DNA from: Verpa conica
Lineage: Eukaryota > Ascomycota > Pezizomycetes > Pezizales > Morchellaceae
DNA: 64,000 bases
Assembly (NCBI GenBank): GCA_033030425.1
Contig: JAUFSD010000004.1
Location: 682,001 to 746,000, forward strand
Direction of reading: 5' to 3'
Within the stretch, counting starts at the first letter, position 1. The number at the start of each line of letters is the position of its first letter. The notes beneath the pieces were generated by a model. The model was not told the DNA's origin. It did not search any database and saw nothing but the letters and a program-made list of their open reading frames with translations. Shown piece by piece: positions 45,112 through 58,319 of the stretch. A program made the position numbers and the translations under genes.

Positions 45112-47285
45112 GGAGCTGGGCCATAACATTTTGTTGAGCTTTTAGGGGTATCAAGGATGGAAACTGCTTTTAATTGTATAGTTTTACTTGACATATGATC
45201 CTATTTGTAATAGAGTTGAACCTATAAATCTTATCCCTCATTATTTGAAATCTCTCTTTATTCTTTATCGGTGATTAATTTTGAAACCACTACTTCGGTT
45301 GAGTATCTAGGTGATGATTGCCAACAAAAAACGGGTTGATCATGTAAACAGTATTCTCCTATCGGAATCACGGTTTGTACTGACAACACCTTCGGCCCAG
45401 TACCAGCGGCCCCGTGGGGTGGTGGGGGAGCGAAAAAAAAACATGCGTATTCACAACTCGACTGGTGCTGCATGCGGAATGTTGCTCCGGCCCGTAAGCA
45501 GGGTTAGGGGAGTCTACGCAATTGATCACGATTTCCTCACCGCCAAAAAAAATCTCCCAGCGATAGATCGTGGGTTTTGCCCTACAAGGAAGGGGGATAA
45601 GAAACAGGATAGATAGTTCATATGTTATGTGATGAGAGTTTTTTCTTCACCCTTTCCCTTTTTCTTTCCCTTTGCACAAGAGTGTCGCGTGTTGACGCGA
45701 GAGGTGATGGGGTTTGAACGGCTATGATAGTCGAATTCGGTGGTAAGAGGGGTGCTTAGATCTCTTGTTTACTTAACAAGAGGAAAAGGAAACGCACAGG
45801 GAGGTTAAACTGAGTTTTTCTGCTGAAGAGATCTGTGGGCCCTATGTGTGACCCTATGTGTTTCGTTCTGGCTGAATCGGTAGTGACATAGAAGGAAATT
45901 CGGCTGTGGCGCCTAAGGTTGTCTCTGCGGTCGAACCAGGTGGGGAGGGGATCACGAAGAGGGGGGAAAAACAAAGACCAGCAGCAACAACAAAGGATGG
46001 CCGGGGAAATAAGGGGGAGCATGGGGACGAGACAAGCAAAGGGGATTTTCGCTGCAACTGCCTTGCCAGAAGAATACCCGATCCCGAGTGTGTCTTTTTT
46101 CCAGCTACCGGGTTCTTAGCTCGTGATCACTCACTGGCGCATTAATTCGCCATCACGGCATTTTGACATTTGACCTTGGAGATTAGGTTCTCTGCAGCCG
46201 AAGCCGCCTTGGATAGGGGGGTATCGTAAGCTTGGACAGGGTACGGGATCAACACGAGCAGCTGGGCAACCACAATAGATACATGTGCAGTCTACACCTG
46301 AACAAGATAGCAGTTTAGAAGCTGGGGGAGGATAAAGGGTGAGAATGAAAACGAGAATGAGAATGAGAAAAGGTCTGCTGTATTTACCGACCGCACCAGC
46401 CTGAAGGAAAACAAGAAATTGATTCCCATGTACATCACATAGACGAAGTCCCAGCCAAGGGGAGACGCTGCAGGAGGGAAGCAAACCGATCTTGATTCTG
46501 GGGGAAGGACCCGTGGTTGAGGCTCTGCGCTCCCCAGCAGCAGCCCTGGGCCGGAACGCAAAGCAAAGCCCATACAATGTAAGTAGTGCAGTAGTGTGGT
46601 GTGTGGCTATCTCGAAACTTTGGGCTTCGCGGCTGCGTTCCATCTCTGTGGAGTTCCCACCCCCAAAAATGCCCCAGAGGGGATCTCGTTAACCGTCCTG
46701 CAACCCGCCGCTGGGCCTATCTGTCTTGTTCGCTGGTTTCCTTGCCTTTTGCCCTCACCATCATCACCCTCATTATCGTCATTCATCATCACAGGTTTTC
46801 ACCTATCTTAATCATCTCAGACCCCAATAAACCATCATCATCTTTTTCCCCCACAGTCGTATCTTTGCATATTTTCGTGTACCAGCCAGAAGAAATCGAG
46901 CTCGGAAAAAGAAAAAAAAACATCGCTCTTTCCGAGGGGCCAAAAACCTCCCCTAGTTCTCACCGCCAGCAGAAAGAAAGAAAAGGAAGGGGAGAAAGAA
47001 AAAGAGATTCAGTCTCTGAATTCAGCCCACCAACCCACCCTCACTCTTTCTTGCAAATTCATACCTGCTGCTCTCTTTTCTCAATCTTTAATAGCTATCG
47101 TTTATATTTTGGCCTTTTCGCTGCAAAAATTCACGTAGCCGTTCTTATCCCGTGAAACGCGGCTAGTTCCCTTCGCCACAAGCAGCAATAGGAACAGCAA
47201 ATCCTGAGAGCGGTGGTGGTGGTGCTTGTGCTATTACTGTGTTGGCCTTCTATGGGGTTTTGTCGTTCATTGTAAAACCAAAATC
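45112..47285. other. Long intergenic region upstream of INO80
   Basis: No gene is convincing; several frames above 60 codons lack homology. Pyrimidine-rich runs at 46730-46800 and 47040-47110 and purine-rich AAAGAAAGAAAAGG at 46970-47010 probably belong to the INO80 promoter and 5' leader. Confidence 0.5.
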
Positions 47286-50200
47286 ATGTCGGGCAGTCAG
47301 CAGCACTCCCCTTACAACTCCAATCCTTCCCCCAATTTGCCATACCGGCCTTCCTTTTCGCCAACGGAACAACAACACCAGCTTCCGTTCCAGAGTCCCG
47401 TTCTCCACGCCCCACCACATCATCAACCACCCACCAACGGTAATTCCACTCCTTTACCACCATTAAATCCCACGTACGGGACTCGCTCTGGTTATTATGA
47501 CCCGGTAGACCGCCCCGGGGATATGAACTCTAATAGTTGGACCTACCCAAATAGTGGATACGATAGGAGACCTTCGGTCCAATCTCAGCCAGTAAGTAAA
47601 TGTTGGCGACATGCGTGTGGTGTGAAGCATTCCGTATCTCTACTAACTTCTAAAGACGCGAGAACAACGTTATAGCTACGGAGGTGATTCCACGGTCGAT
47701 CACTCTCACGGAGGTCCGCAGTCGCCAGCTCATCTTGTCGATCCAAGCTCAAGACTAAGCTACCCCCCCCTCCCGTCGCCGTCGCCAGTTACAGGACGAA
47801 TGGATACGGGCGGCGTTCAATCTGATTTGAGGAGAACTTCTATGGCATCTAGCGTGCATCCTTCCGACTACGCGGGAAGCCAGCCTGAACCAAGTTCGCC
47901 TACAACGGTAGGTTCGCCAACTTGCAATTCTTAAAGATGACTACTCACATAGTATATAGAAAGCTACCCCTGTGCGGCGCGGCGGCGCAATGTCTATATC
48001 TGCCCTCCTTTCCAACGCCGACGAATCTTCCAACGATAACCATAACGCGAACTCTCGCGCACCTCAACCATCGAAAACAAATTCGATCAATCGTGTCATC
48101 CAACAGAGTCCTGAAATGACAGCAAAATCACTACGACAAGCTCCCGCTGCTCGGGCCGCTACTTCGACTTCTTTCCATTCAGTAGACACCGACATTGCGG
48201 ATATAGAACAAGGGGCTAGTCAAAGCAAGAGTGGTGGCAAGAAAAACAGTTCGTTTAGGGACTTCAAATATCATGATTCAATGAATCTAGCCGATAACGA
48301 TCCCGACAAAACAGATACCGAGGCAGATGATGATGATACCTTTGCGACCGAGAGGGCGGAATATATGAAGAGCTCGCGAAAACGGCAATTGGAGGTTGAA
48401 AATCAAGAGGCGGAAAAGCGAAAGGTTGTATCCTACTCTTCTTTGTTTAAAGAGACTTCATATTGACCATCTATAGCGACGTCGCGTTATTTTCCAAAAC
48501 AAGCTTCACGACCAGCTTGATAGTCACGCTAGATCATCACGTGACCGCGCTCGCCAAATATTTTATGACGAAGCAATGGAGCAAGTGATGAAGAGGGAAG
48601 AGGAAGATGAGAAGGAACGTAAGAAAGAACAGCAGAGAAAGCGTCGGAGGGAGAAGGCTGAAGTGGAGAAGCGGGCAAAAGCAGAAACTGCAGCGAAAGC
48701 GGCACAGGAAGCTGCAGAAAGGGAGGCCCACGAGAAACAGCACAGAGACGAAATTGCTAGGCAAAGGTCTGCGGAGAGAGCTGCGCAAGCGGAATTAGAT
48801 GGTGTACTTTGTCTGGATCCAGATTCAGATGCCAGTAACGCCTTGATGATCATTGATGAAGATGGAGGCAAAAAGAGGAAACTTGCAAAGAAACGCCAGC
48901 CTAAGGAAAGCAAAGGGGAAATTAAAGATGTTAAGGAACAAAAACCAGTTAAGGAAGTGGTTAAAGAGGAATATATTCCACATGCCTCTAAGGGCTATGT
49001 CCAGATTTATGAACAAATTTGGAAGGATATTGCAAAAAAGGATATTCCAAAGGTGCATAGGATCCAGCAAACCTCTCTTTCTACCAGGCAATCAAATCTT
49101 CGAAAAACGGCCCAGCTTGCATCCAAAGAAGCTCAGCGATGGAAACTCCGAACCAATAAAAACGTCAAGGACACCCAAGCTCGCGCAAAGAGATGTATGC
49201 GTGAAATGATGTCTTTCTGGAAGCGTAATGAAAGGGAAGAGCGAGACTTGCGTCGTCGTGCGGAGAAGGAGGCTATTGAGCGCGCAAAGAAGGAGGAGGA
49301 GATGAGGGAGGCTAAACGACAAGCAAGGAAACTCAACTTCTTGATTTCTCAAACCGAACTCTATTCTCATTTTATTGGGAGAAAAATCAAAACGGCTGAA
49401 GTGCAGAGGTCAACAGATACAGCAGGGGTAGATGGGTCTACCGAAATTGTTAAGCCACCTGTTCGGGTACCCAGTATGGCACCTGTGACTGGAGATAATG
49501 GCGGGAAAGTTATCGCGGTCACAAACTTTGAAGACATAGATTTCGATGCAGATAGCGACGAGGCACTTCAACAGGTAGCAATGAACAATGCCCAGCATGC
49601 CATCCAGAGTGCCCAAGACAAGGCCCGCGCATTCAACAACCCAGAAGGAACCGACGTTGCAAATCTCAACTTGGATGATGGCGAGATGAACTTCCAGAAC
49701 CCTACAAGTCTCGGAGATATCGACATTGAACAGCCAAAAATGCTCAATTGTCAGCTTAAAGAGTATCAACTGAAGGGTTTGAACTGGCTCTGTAATCTTT
49801 ATGAGCAAGGCATCAATGGAATTCTTGCAGATGAGATGGGTCTTGGAAAAACTGTCCAGTCTATTTCAGTAATGGCCTATCTTGCGGAAGTCCATAATAT
49901 TTGGGGTCCATTCTTGGTTATTGCTCCTGCATCAACTCTCCACAATTGGCAGCAAGAAATTGCACGATTCGTGCCCCAACTTAAAGCTCTACCATACTGG
50001 GGGAGTGCTAAAGACAGAAAAGTTTTGAGAAAGTTCTGGGACCGGAAGCAACTCACTTACACTAAAGATTCTCCATTCCATGTTCTCATTACATCATACC
50101 AACTCGTCGTTCAGGATACTCAATACTTCCAGCGGATGAGGTGGCAGTATATGATTTTAGATGAGGCACAAGCTATTAAGAGCTCCTCTAGTTCTAGGTG

Positions 50201-52580
50201 GAAGGCTCTTTTGGGTTTCCATTGCCGTAATAGATTGCTACTGACGGGTACTCCGATTCAGAATTCCATGCAAGGTATGATCTTCCTTCGGTACACTCAG
50301 TATGGTACTGACTATTTTAGAACTTTGGGCTCTTCTCCATTTTATTATGCCTAGTCTTTTCGACTCCCATGACGAATTTAGCGAATGGTTTTCTAAAGAC
50401 ATTGAAAGCCATGCCCAGAGTAATACACAGCTGAACGAAGCTCAACTACGCCGTCTGCATATGATTCTTAAGCCGTTTATGCTTCGACGTGTCAAGAAGC
50501 ATGTGCAAAAAGAACTTGGAGATAAGATTGAGGTTGACGTATTCTGTGATTTGACCTATCGTCAGCGCGCAATCTATAAAGGCTTGCGTGACAAGATCAG
50601 TATCATGGATCTTATTGAGAAGGCTGCTTCCGGTGGAGATGAAAATACGGCGACTTTAATGAATCTTGTGATGCAATTCCGAAAGGTTTGTAATCATCCC
50701 GATCTTTTCGAGAGAGCAGACACAAGATCGCCGTTTTCTTTGACGCAATGGGCCGAGACAGCCTCATTCTTGCGAGAAGGTCCTCTTGTTGATGTTGCAT
50801 ATACATCAAGAAACATGATCGACTATTGGGTTCCTTCTTTGGTGTATCGTGAAGGTGGACGATTGGATTTACCGGGACCAGATTCAAACCACGGCACTCG
50901 AAGGTTCCAACTATCCAATGTCTTTAACATCTGGAAGTCAAATTATATCAACGAATCAGTCAAGTGCGACAAGAACAGCGCTTTTTCATGGCTCCGGTTT
51001 GCGGATACTAGTGTAGATGAGGCTTCATCAGCTTTCCATAAGAGCCGGTTTGATAATTCTTTGACTCTAAGAACAAAGCGAAAGCTTAACCAGTTTTCTA
51101 TCATCTATGACGAGGAGCAGCCGTGGATACCACCCCATGCAATGTTCTTGGTTTCAGAATTAGCGGACAAAAAGCCTGTAGCTGAAGTTACAGTGGAGGG
51201 TCATATGGCTAGATTACTTAATGTGTCTGTCAATGTATTCCGCGAATCTAGGATGCACTGTATGGAGCCACTTTCATACCCTGCTGCTACCGCGCCTCCG
51301 ATAAGCTTGCTTTGCCTGAACCAAGGCGCTGTGATCGAACAAGAAACGTATCTCTTTAATCCGCGCGTCCGAAAAATATTTTATGGGCCTTCTGTGCCCG
51401 AGGAGAAATATCTATTGGAGAACCAGATCGAGCCTACTGAGTATCCTCTTCCCAAAACGTTGCCTGTACCGTCCTCGGAGAAGGCGGGATACGCCCGTAT
51501 TCAGGTTCCATCGATGAGACGATTTGTTAGCGATTCTGGGAAGCTTGCGAAGCTGGATGCTCTCCTCACAGATCTCAAAGCTGGCAGCCACCGTGTTCTT
51601 TTATACTTCCAGATGACAAGAATGATGGATCTCTGTGAAGAGTACCTCACCTATCGTCACCACAGATATCTTAGGTTGGATGGATCTTCAAAGCTTGAGG
51701 ATCGTCGTGACATGGTAGCGGCTTGGCAGACTTCTCCAGAAATCTTCGTTTTTATTCTGAGCACTCGTGCTGGTGGTTTGGGTATTAATCTTACTGCTGG
51801 TATGTTAGCCCTGTCTTCGTTGTTCTTTCACGTATGTATTAATATATTCGGGTTTAGCCGATACCGTTATTTTCTATGACAGTGATTGGAACCCTACAAT
51901 TGATAGTCAGGCTATGGATCGTGCCCACAGGTTAGGGCAGACTAAGCAAGTCCGGGTATTCCGTCTTATTACACGGGGCACAATCGAAGAGCGTATAAGA
52001 ATGCGTGCTCAACAGAAGGAGGAGGTGAGGTTACTCCAAAAGTGATGTTATCTAATTCTACTCTTTGCTAATAAAAACTTGTATAGGTACAACGTGTTGT
52101 AATTCAAGGTGGTGATCCCGGTGCAAAGAAGAACGTCGACTTCAAAGGCACCCGGGAAGTCGCAACCTGGCTTTTTGATGACGATGACGCCGAAAAATTG
52201 GAAAAGACCCTGGCAGAAAAGGAGAGAGAAGCAGAAGAAGCCAAGGCTAAAGGGGGTGCGAAGAGAGGCAAGAAGAAGAAGGCCGTCGTATCAACAGTTA
52301 CAGAAGGCACCAAAGGGATAGACCTTGAGGACTTGTAAGTTTTCTTTGACTCCCAAAGTATACGTACAACTTATTGATTCTTGATAGGTACCATGAAGGC
52401 GAAGGACGCTTCGATGATAGTGGAAAGCCCAGTGAATCCGGAACCCCAGCTGCTTCAGGTATGCCTGCGCCATCGAAGAAACGGGGGCCAAAAGGCGGCA
52501 ACAAAAAAAAATCCACCCAAGAGAGGCTTAATATGATTGATGGAGTGACGACTAGTAATAGAAACGGAGATAATTCATAA
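47286..52580 (+). CDS. INO80: INO80 chromatin-remodelling ATPase
   Basis: Eight exons: 47286-47591, 47656-47907, 47960-48424, 48504-50274, 50321-51799, 51858-52024, 52087-52334, 52388-52580 (1626 aa). The only unusual donor is GTTGTA at 48425. A disordered Pro/Ser-rich start leads to a Lys/Glu-rich coiled coil (residues ~365-430), the DBINO domain (about 500-625, [27 protein letters not shown]) and a SNF2 ATPase. The ATPase has DEMGLGKT near 784, DEAQ near 892, the long INO80-type insertion and motif [16 protein letters not shown] near 1443. A charged tail with GPKGGNKKK ends it. INO80 slides nucleosomes and exchanges H2A.Z in the nucleus. SWR1 and SNF2 paralogues are excluded by DBINO. Confidence 0.96.
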
Positions 52581-53456
52581 TTGTAGGTGTGTTTTGTAAA
52601 GTATTTACCTGGAAGACCGGTGGAAGTAGATTAGATCATTTCTTTTCCCCCCTCAATCTATTCTCATCCCACCTCCTTAAATTCTTTTGTTTTTCTTCAA
52701 AAGGGTGGGTTGCTTTATTTTTTACGGTCTTCCTCAATCATTATTTTGGGCTTTGTTTCTATTTTTTGTTTGTGGTAGTAACGCAAGGTTTTTTAGGTTG
52801 TGTGCTTCCTCTTCATGTGGGTTTTCTAGGTTCTTGTTTCTAATTATTTTCTCTCCTTTTTTGTACCTTGGTTGGGATCTCAAAAGGCTCTTGATAGGAT
52901 AGAGCTCGTGTATTCTATATAAAAAGGGCATGCTTGGAAAATTATGGCACAGGATTATACGCAGGATGGAAATGATGAATGGTACTAACCGCAAATGCAA
53001 TGGCTTGAAAATAGCTTTTGATAGTGATTGCCCAAATACTATGGAGAAAGAAATTTTGATTGATGCCTACTCTTAAGTGAGGGTGGATATGGGTTGGGTT
53101 TGAGTGATCTGTCTCAACTGGTTTTGATATACGTCCTAGTCTTCGCCTTCACTAGCTTTTTAGATAGTTACCCTCCGAGTATCTGTAGTAAATTTAAAGT
53201 AGAAACCCAGTGTATGTACTATAGGAGGCGTGTTTCCTTAGTATAAATGTGGCCCTGGGCTGCAAGGAATAAGTCGCTGTTATCAAAGTTGAAGTGGATG
53301 AATAGAAGACTTTCGGTAGAAAAGCTACGCCTTATATATATATATGCTACATAACTCCGCCGCGATACCCAAGCCTTAGGCTAAACCATATATATAGCCT
53401 TTCCATACGCCTAGTAAAGCGTCCAGCCGTCATCTGATAACATATATATGTAGGTA
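52581..53456. other. Intergenic, 3' flank of INO80
   Basis: T-rich 3' sequence, then AT-rich DNA with a (TA)n run at 53334-53344. No gene seen. Confidence 0.5.
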
Positions 53457-54106
53457 CAGTCCCTACGCACAAGTGTTGGTGATTCGGTCCCCACACACCC
53501 AAAATAGCGGATTTGAGCACAATTGTATGCAATACAGAATAATCAGAATACAACTAATTAAAGATATAATTAGTGGTAAAAATAGGTAACTATCTAAAGT
53601 TATAGCCACCAGCTTCTGAGCTCTCCATATTTAAAGGTAGTTGTGAAAAAAAATATCTAGTAAGGGAGGTTGGTTGCTATGCTAGATTTGTATGGGCTTG
53701 GCGGGATTTTTTACATATTTGAGTAAATTTTATCATTTGGGCCCTTCAGTACCCTAAGTTCTCAACATAAAAAATTGAAATAAATTAGAGGTGGCCTTTA
53801 GGTACTAGGGAATCACTTCTGAAGGTCTGGCTCCATATTTGTCTCTATTTGGGGTGGTTTCTCTGCCAAGAAAAGTGCCCATTTAGCGAAACATATCATT
53901 TTTAGTACAAGGCATTAAGGGTTGGGCATTTTGTATTTTCTCTATAGCTTATTTACAATCATACTAGGGGCACCATTGCTCTAGGTATATTGAGTTTTGT
54001 GGCTATATATTGAGGTGTCCTTGAGAAACTTGCTACTTCTCTTGTAGTAGCTGCCTAAAAGAAGCGCTTACCTAAGCGAATCACCATCACTTGTGCGTAG
54101 GGACTG
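53457..54106. mobile_element. 650-bp Tc1/mariner-type MITE
   Basis: Terminal inverted repeats of about 30 bp start CAGTCCCTACGCACAAGTG at the left. The right end, reversed, reads the same with one mismatch and continues TGGTGATTCG. Both ends abut a TA (53455-53456 and 54107-54108), the duplication made by Tc1/mariner/pogo transposases. There is no transposase inside, so the copy is non-autonomous. The near-perfect repeats suggest recent activity. Confidence 0.85.
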
Positions 54107-54128
54107 TAGATATTTCCAACAATGTGCT

Positions 54129-54260
54129 GGGCCGTAATTAACAACCCGGACCGGATCAGTCATTTGTGGAGCACAAGTGAAAAAACGCTTCTTTTCAACT
54201 TACTATTTTAACGGTAACAAAGTTTAAACAACCCCCTAGTCTCGTACCCAGTCCCATTAT
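54129..54260 (+). repeat. Second end of the GGGCCGTAATTAA MITE family
   Basis: GGGCCGTAATTAACAACCCGG matches the termini of 7675-8148 and is followed by the same CATTTGTGGAGCACAAG word. The opposite end of this copy is not found before R3, so it is a one-ended fragment. Confidence 0.4.
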
Positions 54261-54483
54261 TTTCTGGGGAAAACGTTCAGAATACCATGTTTTTAATAGG
54301 TTTGTATGCAAAACTCTCTCCTTGACAACCATCCTGCAGGACGAAACAGCCAATCACAGGCCGCCACAAGTTTTTCTCAACACCAAAGAATTACCCCTCT
54401 GTTCATCCACCAATCAGATCACAAATTCCCAGTATTTTCATGGCTTCATCTATGAAATACCTTGTTCCCCAGGCCCGTACACC

Positions 54484-55741
54484 TGTAACGGGGGTACTCC
54501 CAGGGGAGTACTGCCGTACCAAAAAAAACCAACAACCTCCCTTTCTGACGAGAAGCTTCAGCAGCGAGGCTTAGAACCGCTCGTCAACACGGAAGGTCGA
54601 CAGTCCCTAGGCTAAACAGGTATAAGGATTTTTAAGGGTTGCAAACTAAAGACTTTAAAAGGCTCTGCTTCCCAGGGGAAGACAAACGTCTTTAGCGAAG
54701 AGTATGAGGGTCTCTGAACAACAGTTGTTCGTTGACTAGCAAGAATGATTGTCCTGGGGGAAGGACGGGTTTAAGCTATGAGTTTTGATTGCGAGCAGGC
54801 TGCCAAGGAGCGGGGAACAGTTCCTTCGTTCTTGGAAATCAACTGAGTCTAGAGCGCCCCTAAGAACTAGCGGGGTCGATAGACTAGCGACTAAAAAGCG
54901 TCGGTTACTAAAAGCTCTGTAACTTTTGCTATAATGGTCCAATTTCAAATCCGATTGCACCTATGGATTTGCAGCACTGTCCCCCATATACCCTCCGAGT
55001 TTGGTTTGGTTGGATGAATTTTCCTGACGGTTTTGGGGTTATTTTTGGGGTCCAAAACTTGTCTTTTTGTTAGGGAATCAGCAACTCAGGGGGGCCCCCT
55101 CTGCAAACGGCGGGTGGCACAGTGGGGCGCCTCGCAGGTGTTAGAAAACACAGAGTCCCCTAGGCAGGGTAACCCACTGGTGATTCCTGCCGTTGCTTAG
55201 ATTCCCTTCCCACGTTCCTAGTCCAACCTGGGGACGTGGCAGAGAGGTAATCTTGATCCATAAGGACCTTAGGGCGAAGCACAAGGCGTAGCCCCGTATG
55301 GTTCGATTCATGATGCCGCCAGGTTAATTACTATTTTTGCTGGCGGCCCTAACTACTAAACATAGCTTTGCTCTCGTCTCATGGCTCTCAGCCTCCCATA
55401 AGGTTGGCCATCAGCGAAGCCGTTGTTATTCCTCCTAGAGGAACAGGAGCTTAACTCTGTTCATAGAGGCAACTGCTTCAGTCTCATTGCACTAGTATCT
55501 CCCGTAGCTATAAGCTACAGACGCATTACTCTGGTCTCTGTCGCATACCGACGACGGTGAGCTTCGCTCCGTCCTAGGAGCTCGCCAGCTCGCTTAGGGA
55601 TCGGGCTATCATAGTAATGACTTTCCTTAGTAACTATTGACCGGAATAGAATAGCTAGTCCTATCTCTCAAGGGAGATCCTTAGGTGTCTCTATATGGAG
55701 AGGTACTCAAGACTAGTCATGACGATGGTTAGATCGTCACA
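54484..55741 (+). repeat. Repeat R, copy 3
   Basis: Full-length 1258-bp copy, ends TGTAACGG and CGTCACA, almost identical to R1 including the tRNA-like boxes and the 5' hairpin. No matching target duplication is seen beside its two ends, as for R1, which argues against a plain solo LTR. Confidence 0.8.
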
Positions 55742-56600
55742 GTGGATAGTACCAACACTAGTAAGTTAGTACATAGGAAAAATGGTATACAGCATACAAA
55801 CTCATTTAAAACATGGTATACTGAACGTTTACCCTTATTTTCTGCACAGCACCATAGGGTTTAGAGCAGTAAATTTCTGAGCAATCCTGGGAATATCTCC
55901 GAAAACCTCTGGATCTCTTGGGGAATTGGGCTGGCAAGAGAAAAGGGGGGTTGACTTTTGAGAGTATTTAAGTTTGTGTAATGGCTTCATAAAAAATGTA
56001 AATACCTAATTTCTGCTAAAAATCACTGAACCCCAACCTGCTGGGGTTTTCTCTTGGCTAGTTTGGCCTTTTAAAGGTATTTAGGTTTGTGTGAGACAAC
56101 CACACGATGATAAGTATGAAATTATCCTTGAAAGCCCCCCGAGAGGAATATCTCCAAAAAAAGAATTGGGCAAGCTTGAAGAGATTAGTACACCAGACCT
56201 TACAGTGCTGCGCAGCAAATAATAGAGCTAGGCACAAGATTATTCCCCCCCAGATTTTAAAGAAGCTTGTATCACTTTAGAATCCCTCACAGATCTATAT
56301 CAGCAAAAACAAAGATTCCGCCCCGCTCTCCTGGAGAGCAGAGCAACAATTTTGCAAACCTACCCTCTTATAGGTGCTTTACACTGCACGTCATCTTCAG
56401 GAGATCTCAAGGTGAATGCTAGCAGTCTGGGAGATGCCGGGAGAGCTTCAATAAGAGTAGAACAAAAAGTTGCGTCTAGAAGAGTCTCAATTCTCTATTC
56501 TCTATGTTCTATCTAATCTATATACAAGAATATACCTGCTTTGCTGCCTCCTCCGCTGCCCCCCCCCCCCGCTTGCCTCTCCACCTGCCTGCCTGCCGCT
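55742..56600. other. Left part of the R3-R4 core, no gene seen
   Basis: AT-rich with repeated TGGTATAC words near 55785-55830. The 20-mer GCCCCGCTCTCCTGGAGAGC at about 56321 recurs inverted at about 57383 on the far side of the tandem repeats. No coding capacity. Confidence 0.4.
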
Positions 56601-57021
56601 GCCGCGCTGGGAGGCAGCTCGACGTCCAGTCGACGGGTCAGACCAAGGGTGTTCGTACCTGGACGGTTAGGTTGTTCGCTTGGTGGCCCAGGAGCTGCTG
56701 AAGGTTTGCTGGGGGTCCTGGGGGGGGTCTACTGCCTGCTGCTGCGCTGGGTGTCAGGTTGAAGTCCAGTCGACGCGTCGGACCAAGGGTGTTCGTACCT
56801 GGACGGATTGGTTGTTCTCTTGGTGGCCCTGACGCTGCTGGAGGCTTGCTGGCGGTCCTAGGGGGCCCTGCTGCAGCTGTCACAGGAGAGGGTCTGCCTG
56901 GGGGTCTGCTCGAGGTCCATAGACGCGTAGGACATGGAGGGTTTGTACCGTGACGGGTAGGTTGTTCGCTTTATAGGAGAGAACCTGCCCATCCCCCATC
57001 CCCCATCCCCCACCCCCCCAT

Positions 57022-57072
<51 letters not shown>

Positions 57073-57200
57073 CTTGCTTGCTTGCTTGCTTGCTTGCTGC
57101 CTGCTGCCGCTGTCGCGCTGGGGGTCCTCTGGGGGTCACATTGACGCGTCAGACATGAGGTGTTTGTACCGGTACAGCCGCTGGGGGGGGGGCTACTGCT
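56600..57200. repeat. GC-rich tandem repeats and (TGCC)n/(TTGC)n microsatellite
   Basis: A unit of about 130-160 bp recurs three to four times. Marks are GTTCGTACCTGGACGG-like sequence (56651, 56791, weaker at 56942 and 57161), GACGCGT and TTGCTGG.GGTCCT. A pure tetranucleotide run (TGCC)13 then (TTGC)6 lies at 57022-57097. It is the centre of the R3/R4 pair. Confidence 0.75.
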
Positions 57201-57540
57201 GGCGGTGCTATAAGGCGCTGTTCTCAATAGTTAGCATAGGTTCCTAGAGTGGTAGTGAGTGGGTGGGGGGTGTTGGGGGAGAGGGGTTGCAGACGCGTTA
57301 ATGTGGTACGGCTGGGTAACACCAGTACCTCTCCAGGAGACTGGGGGTGACGGTCCCTTGCCCGGGTGCTGAGGGGTCGGCAGCGCTCTCCAGGAGAGCG
57401 GGGCAAACTTTTTCCGCCTGGGCGACAAAAATCTCCTGGAGAGTTTTTTTTTTTTTGCTGATGTGGGAAAGTGACTTAGGGGAAGAATATGGTATATTCA
57501 AGGGGATTTGTAATTATTGGGGTAGTTTTAGGTAACGCGG

Positions 57541-57821
57541 GTAGAGGAATAAGGCTCGGAGGGTCGGGGTTTTGGTATATAAGCGGGGCCTTACCCCGTT
57601 TCGTGGAGAACTTTCTTTCGTTACGCAATCTCTTGTTTCCTAAGTTTTCTCACTAAAGAAATCCAATTATTTTCTTGGATCTTTCATATCCAAGGGTTTC
57701 ACCGGAGAATCATTGTCGCCGTCCAAGTTCTTGCCATTGTTTCTTTGCTCCCTTGAAAACGCCACCGTAGTCCCCGCTGTGTTCCATCACCTCGGTACCC
57801 TCCCCAAGCACCGCCGCTACA
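57541..57821 (+). repeat. LTR-like sequence (family D), copy 2
   Basis: A TATA box (TATATAAGCGGGG at about 57576) is followed by a CT-rich leader. A hairpin CTTGGAT..ATCCAAG lies about 100 nt on, and the end is CCGCTACA directly against truncated R4. Its 3' half resembles 27181-27333. Likely a solo or truncated LTR that removed the rest of R4. Confidence 0.45.
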
Positions 57822-58319
57822 CCAGGGTTGAACTTGGATTTCCGGAAGGAATTTAAGCAACGGCTGGAATCATTAGTGGATTACTCTACTTTAGGAAAAT
57901 TATGTTCTCTAACACCTCTAAAGCACCCCACTGTGCCACACGCCGTCTGCAGAGGGGGCCCCCACCAAGTTACTGATTCCCTATCAAAAAGACAAGTTTT
58001 AGATCCCAAAAATAACCTCCAAATTGTCAGGAAAATCTGTCCAACTGAACCAAACCCGGAGAGTATATGGGGGACAGTGCTACAAATCCATAAGTGCAAT
58101 TGGATTTTAAATCGGACTACTATAGTAAAAGTTACAGGTTTTTTGTGACAATCGCTTTTTAGTCGCTAGTCTGTTGACCCTGCTAGTTCTTAGGGGCGCT
58201 CTAGACTCAGCTGATTTACAAGCACAGAGGAATTGTTCTCCCGCTGCTTGGCAGCCTGCTCTCAATCAAAAGTATAGCCTAAACCCGTCCATTTCCAGGA
58301 CAGAACTATTCTTGCTAGT
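57822..58319 (-). repeat. Repeat R, copy 4 (truncated, cut by Gypsy C)
   Basis: About 80% similar to the matching part of R2/R3 in reverse orientation. It is cut on the left by LTR D and on the right, in the word TGCTAGT, by Gypsy C. The rest of R4 should resume beyond the window after element C. It is clearly older than R1-R3 by divergence. Confidence 0.7.

Noticed and set aside
46131..46643. A 170-codon minus frame upstream of INO80
   Set aside because: No recognisable domain and composition typical of random GC-balanced DNA.
46601..47155. A 184-codon plus frame before INO80
   Set aside because: Low-complexity translation of pyrimidine- and purine-rich promoter sequence, no domain, no credible start; more likely INO80 leader.
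48537..48913. Hydrophobic minus frames over INO80 exon 4
   Set aside because: Antisense of Lys/Glu-rich coiled-coil codons, which always read as Leu/Phe/Ser on the other strand.
57018..57100. CRISPR-like array
   Set aside because: It is a pure tetranucleotide microsatellite without spacers, in a eukaryotic genome.
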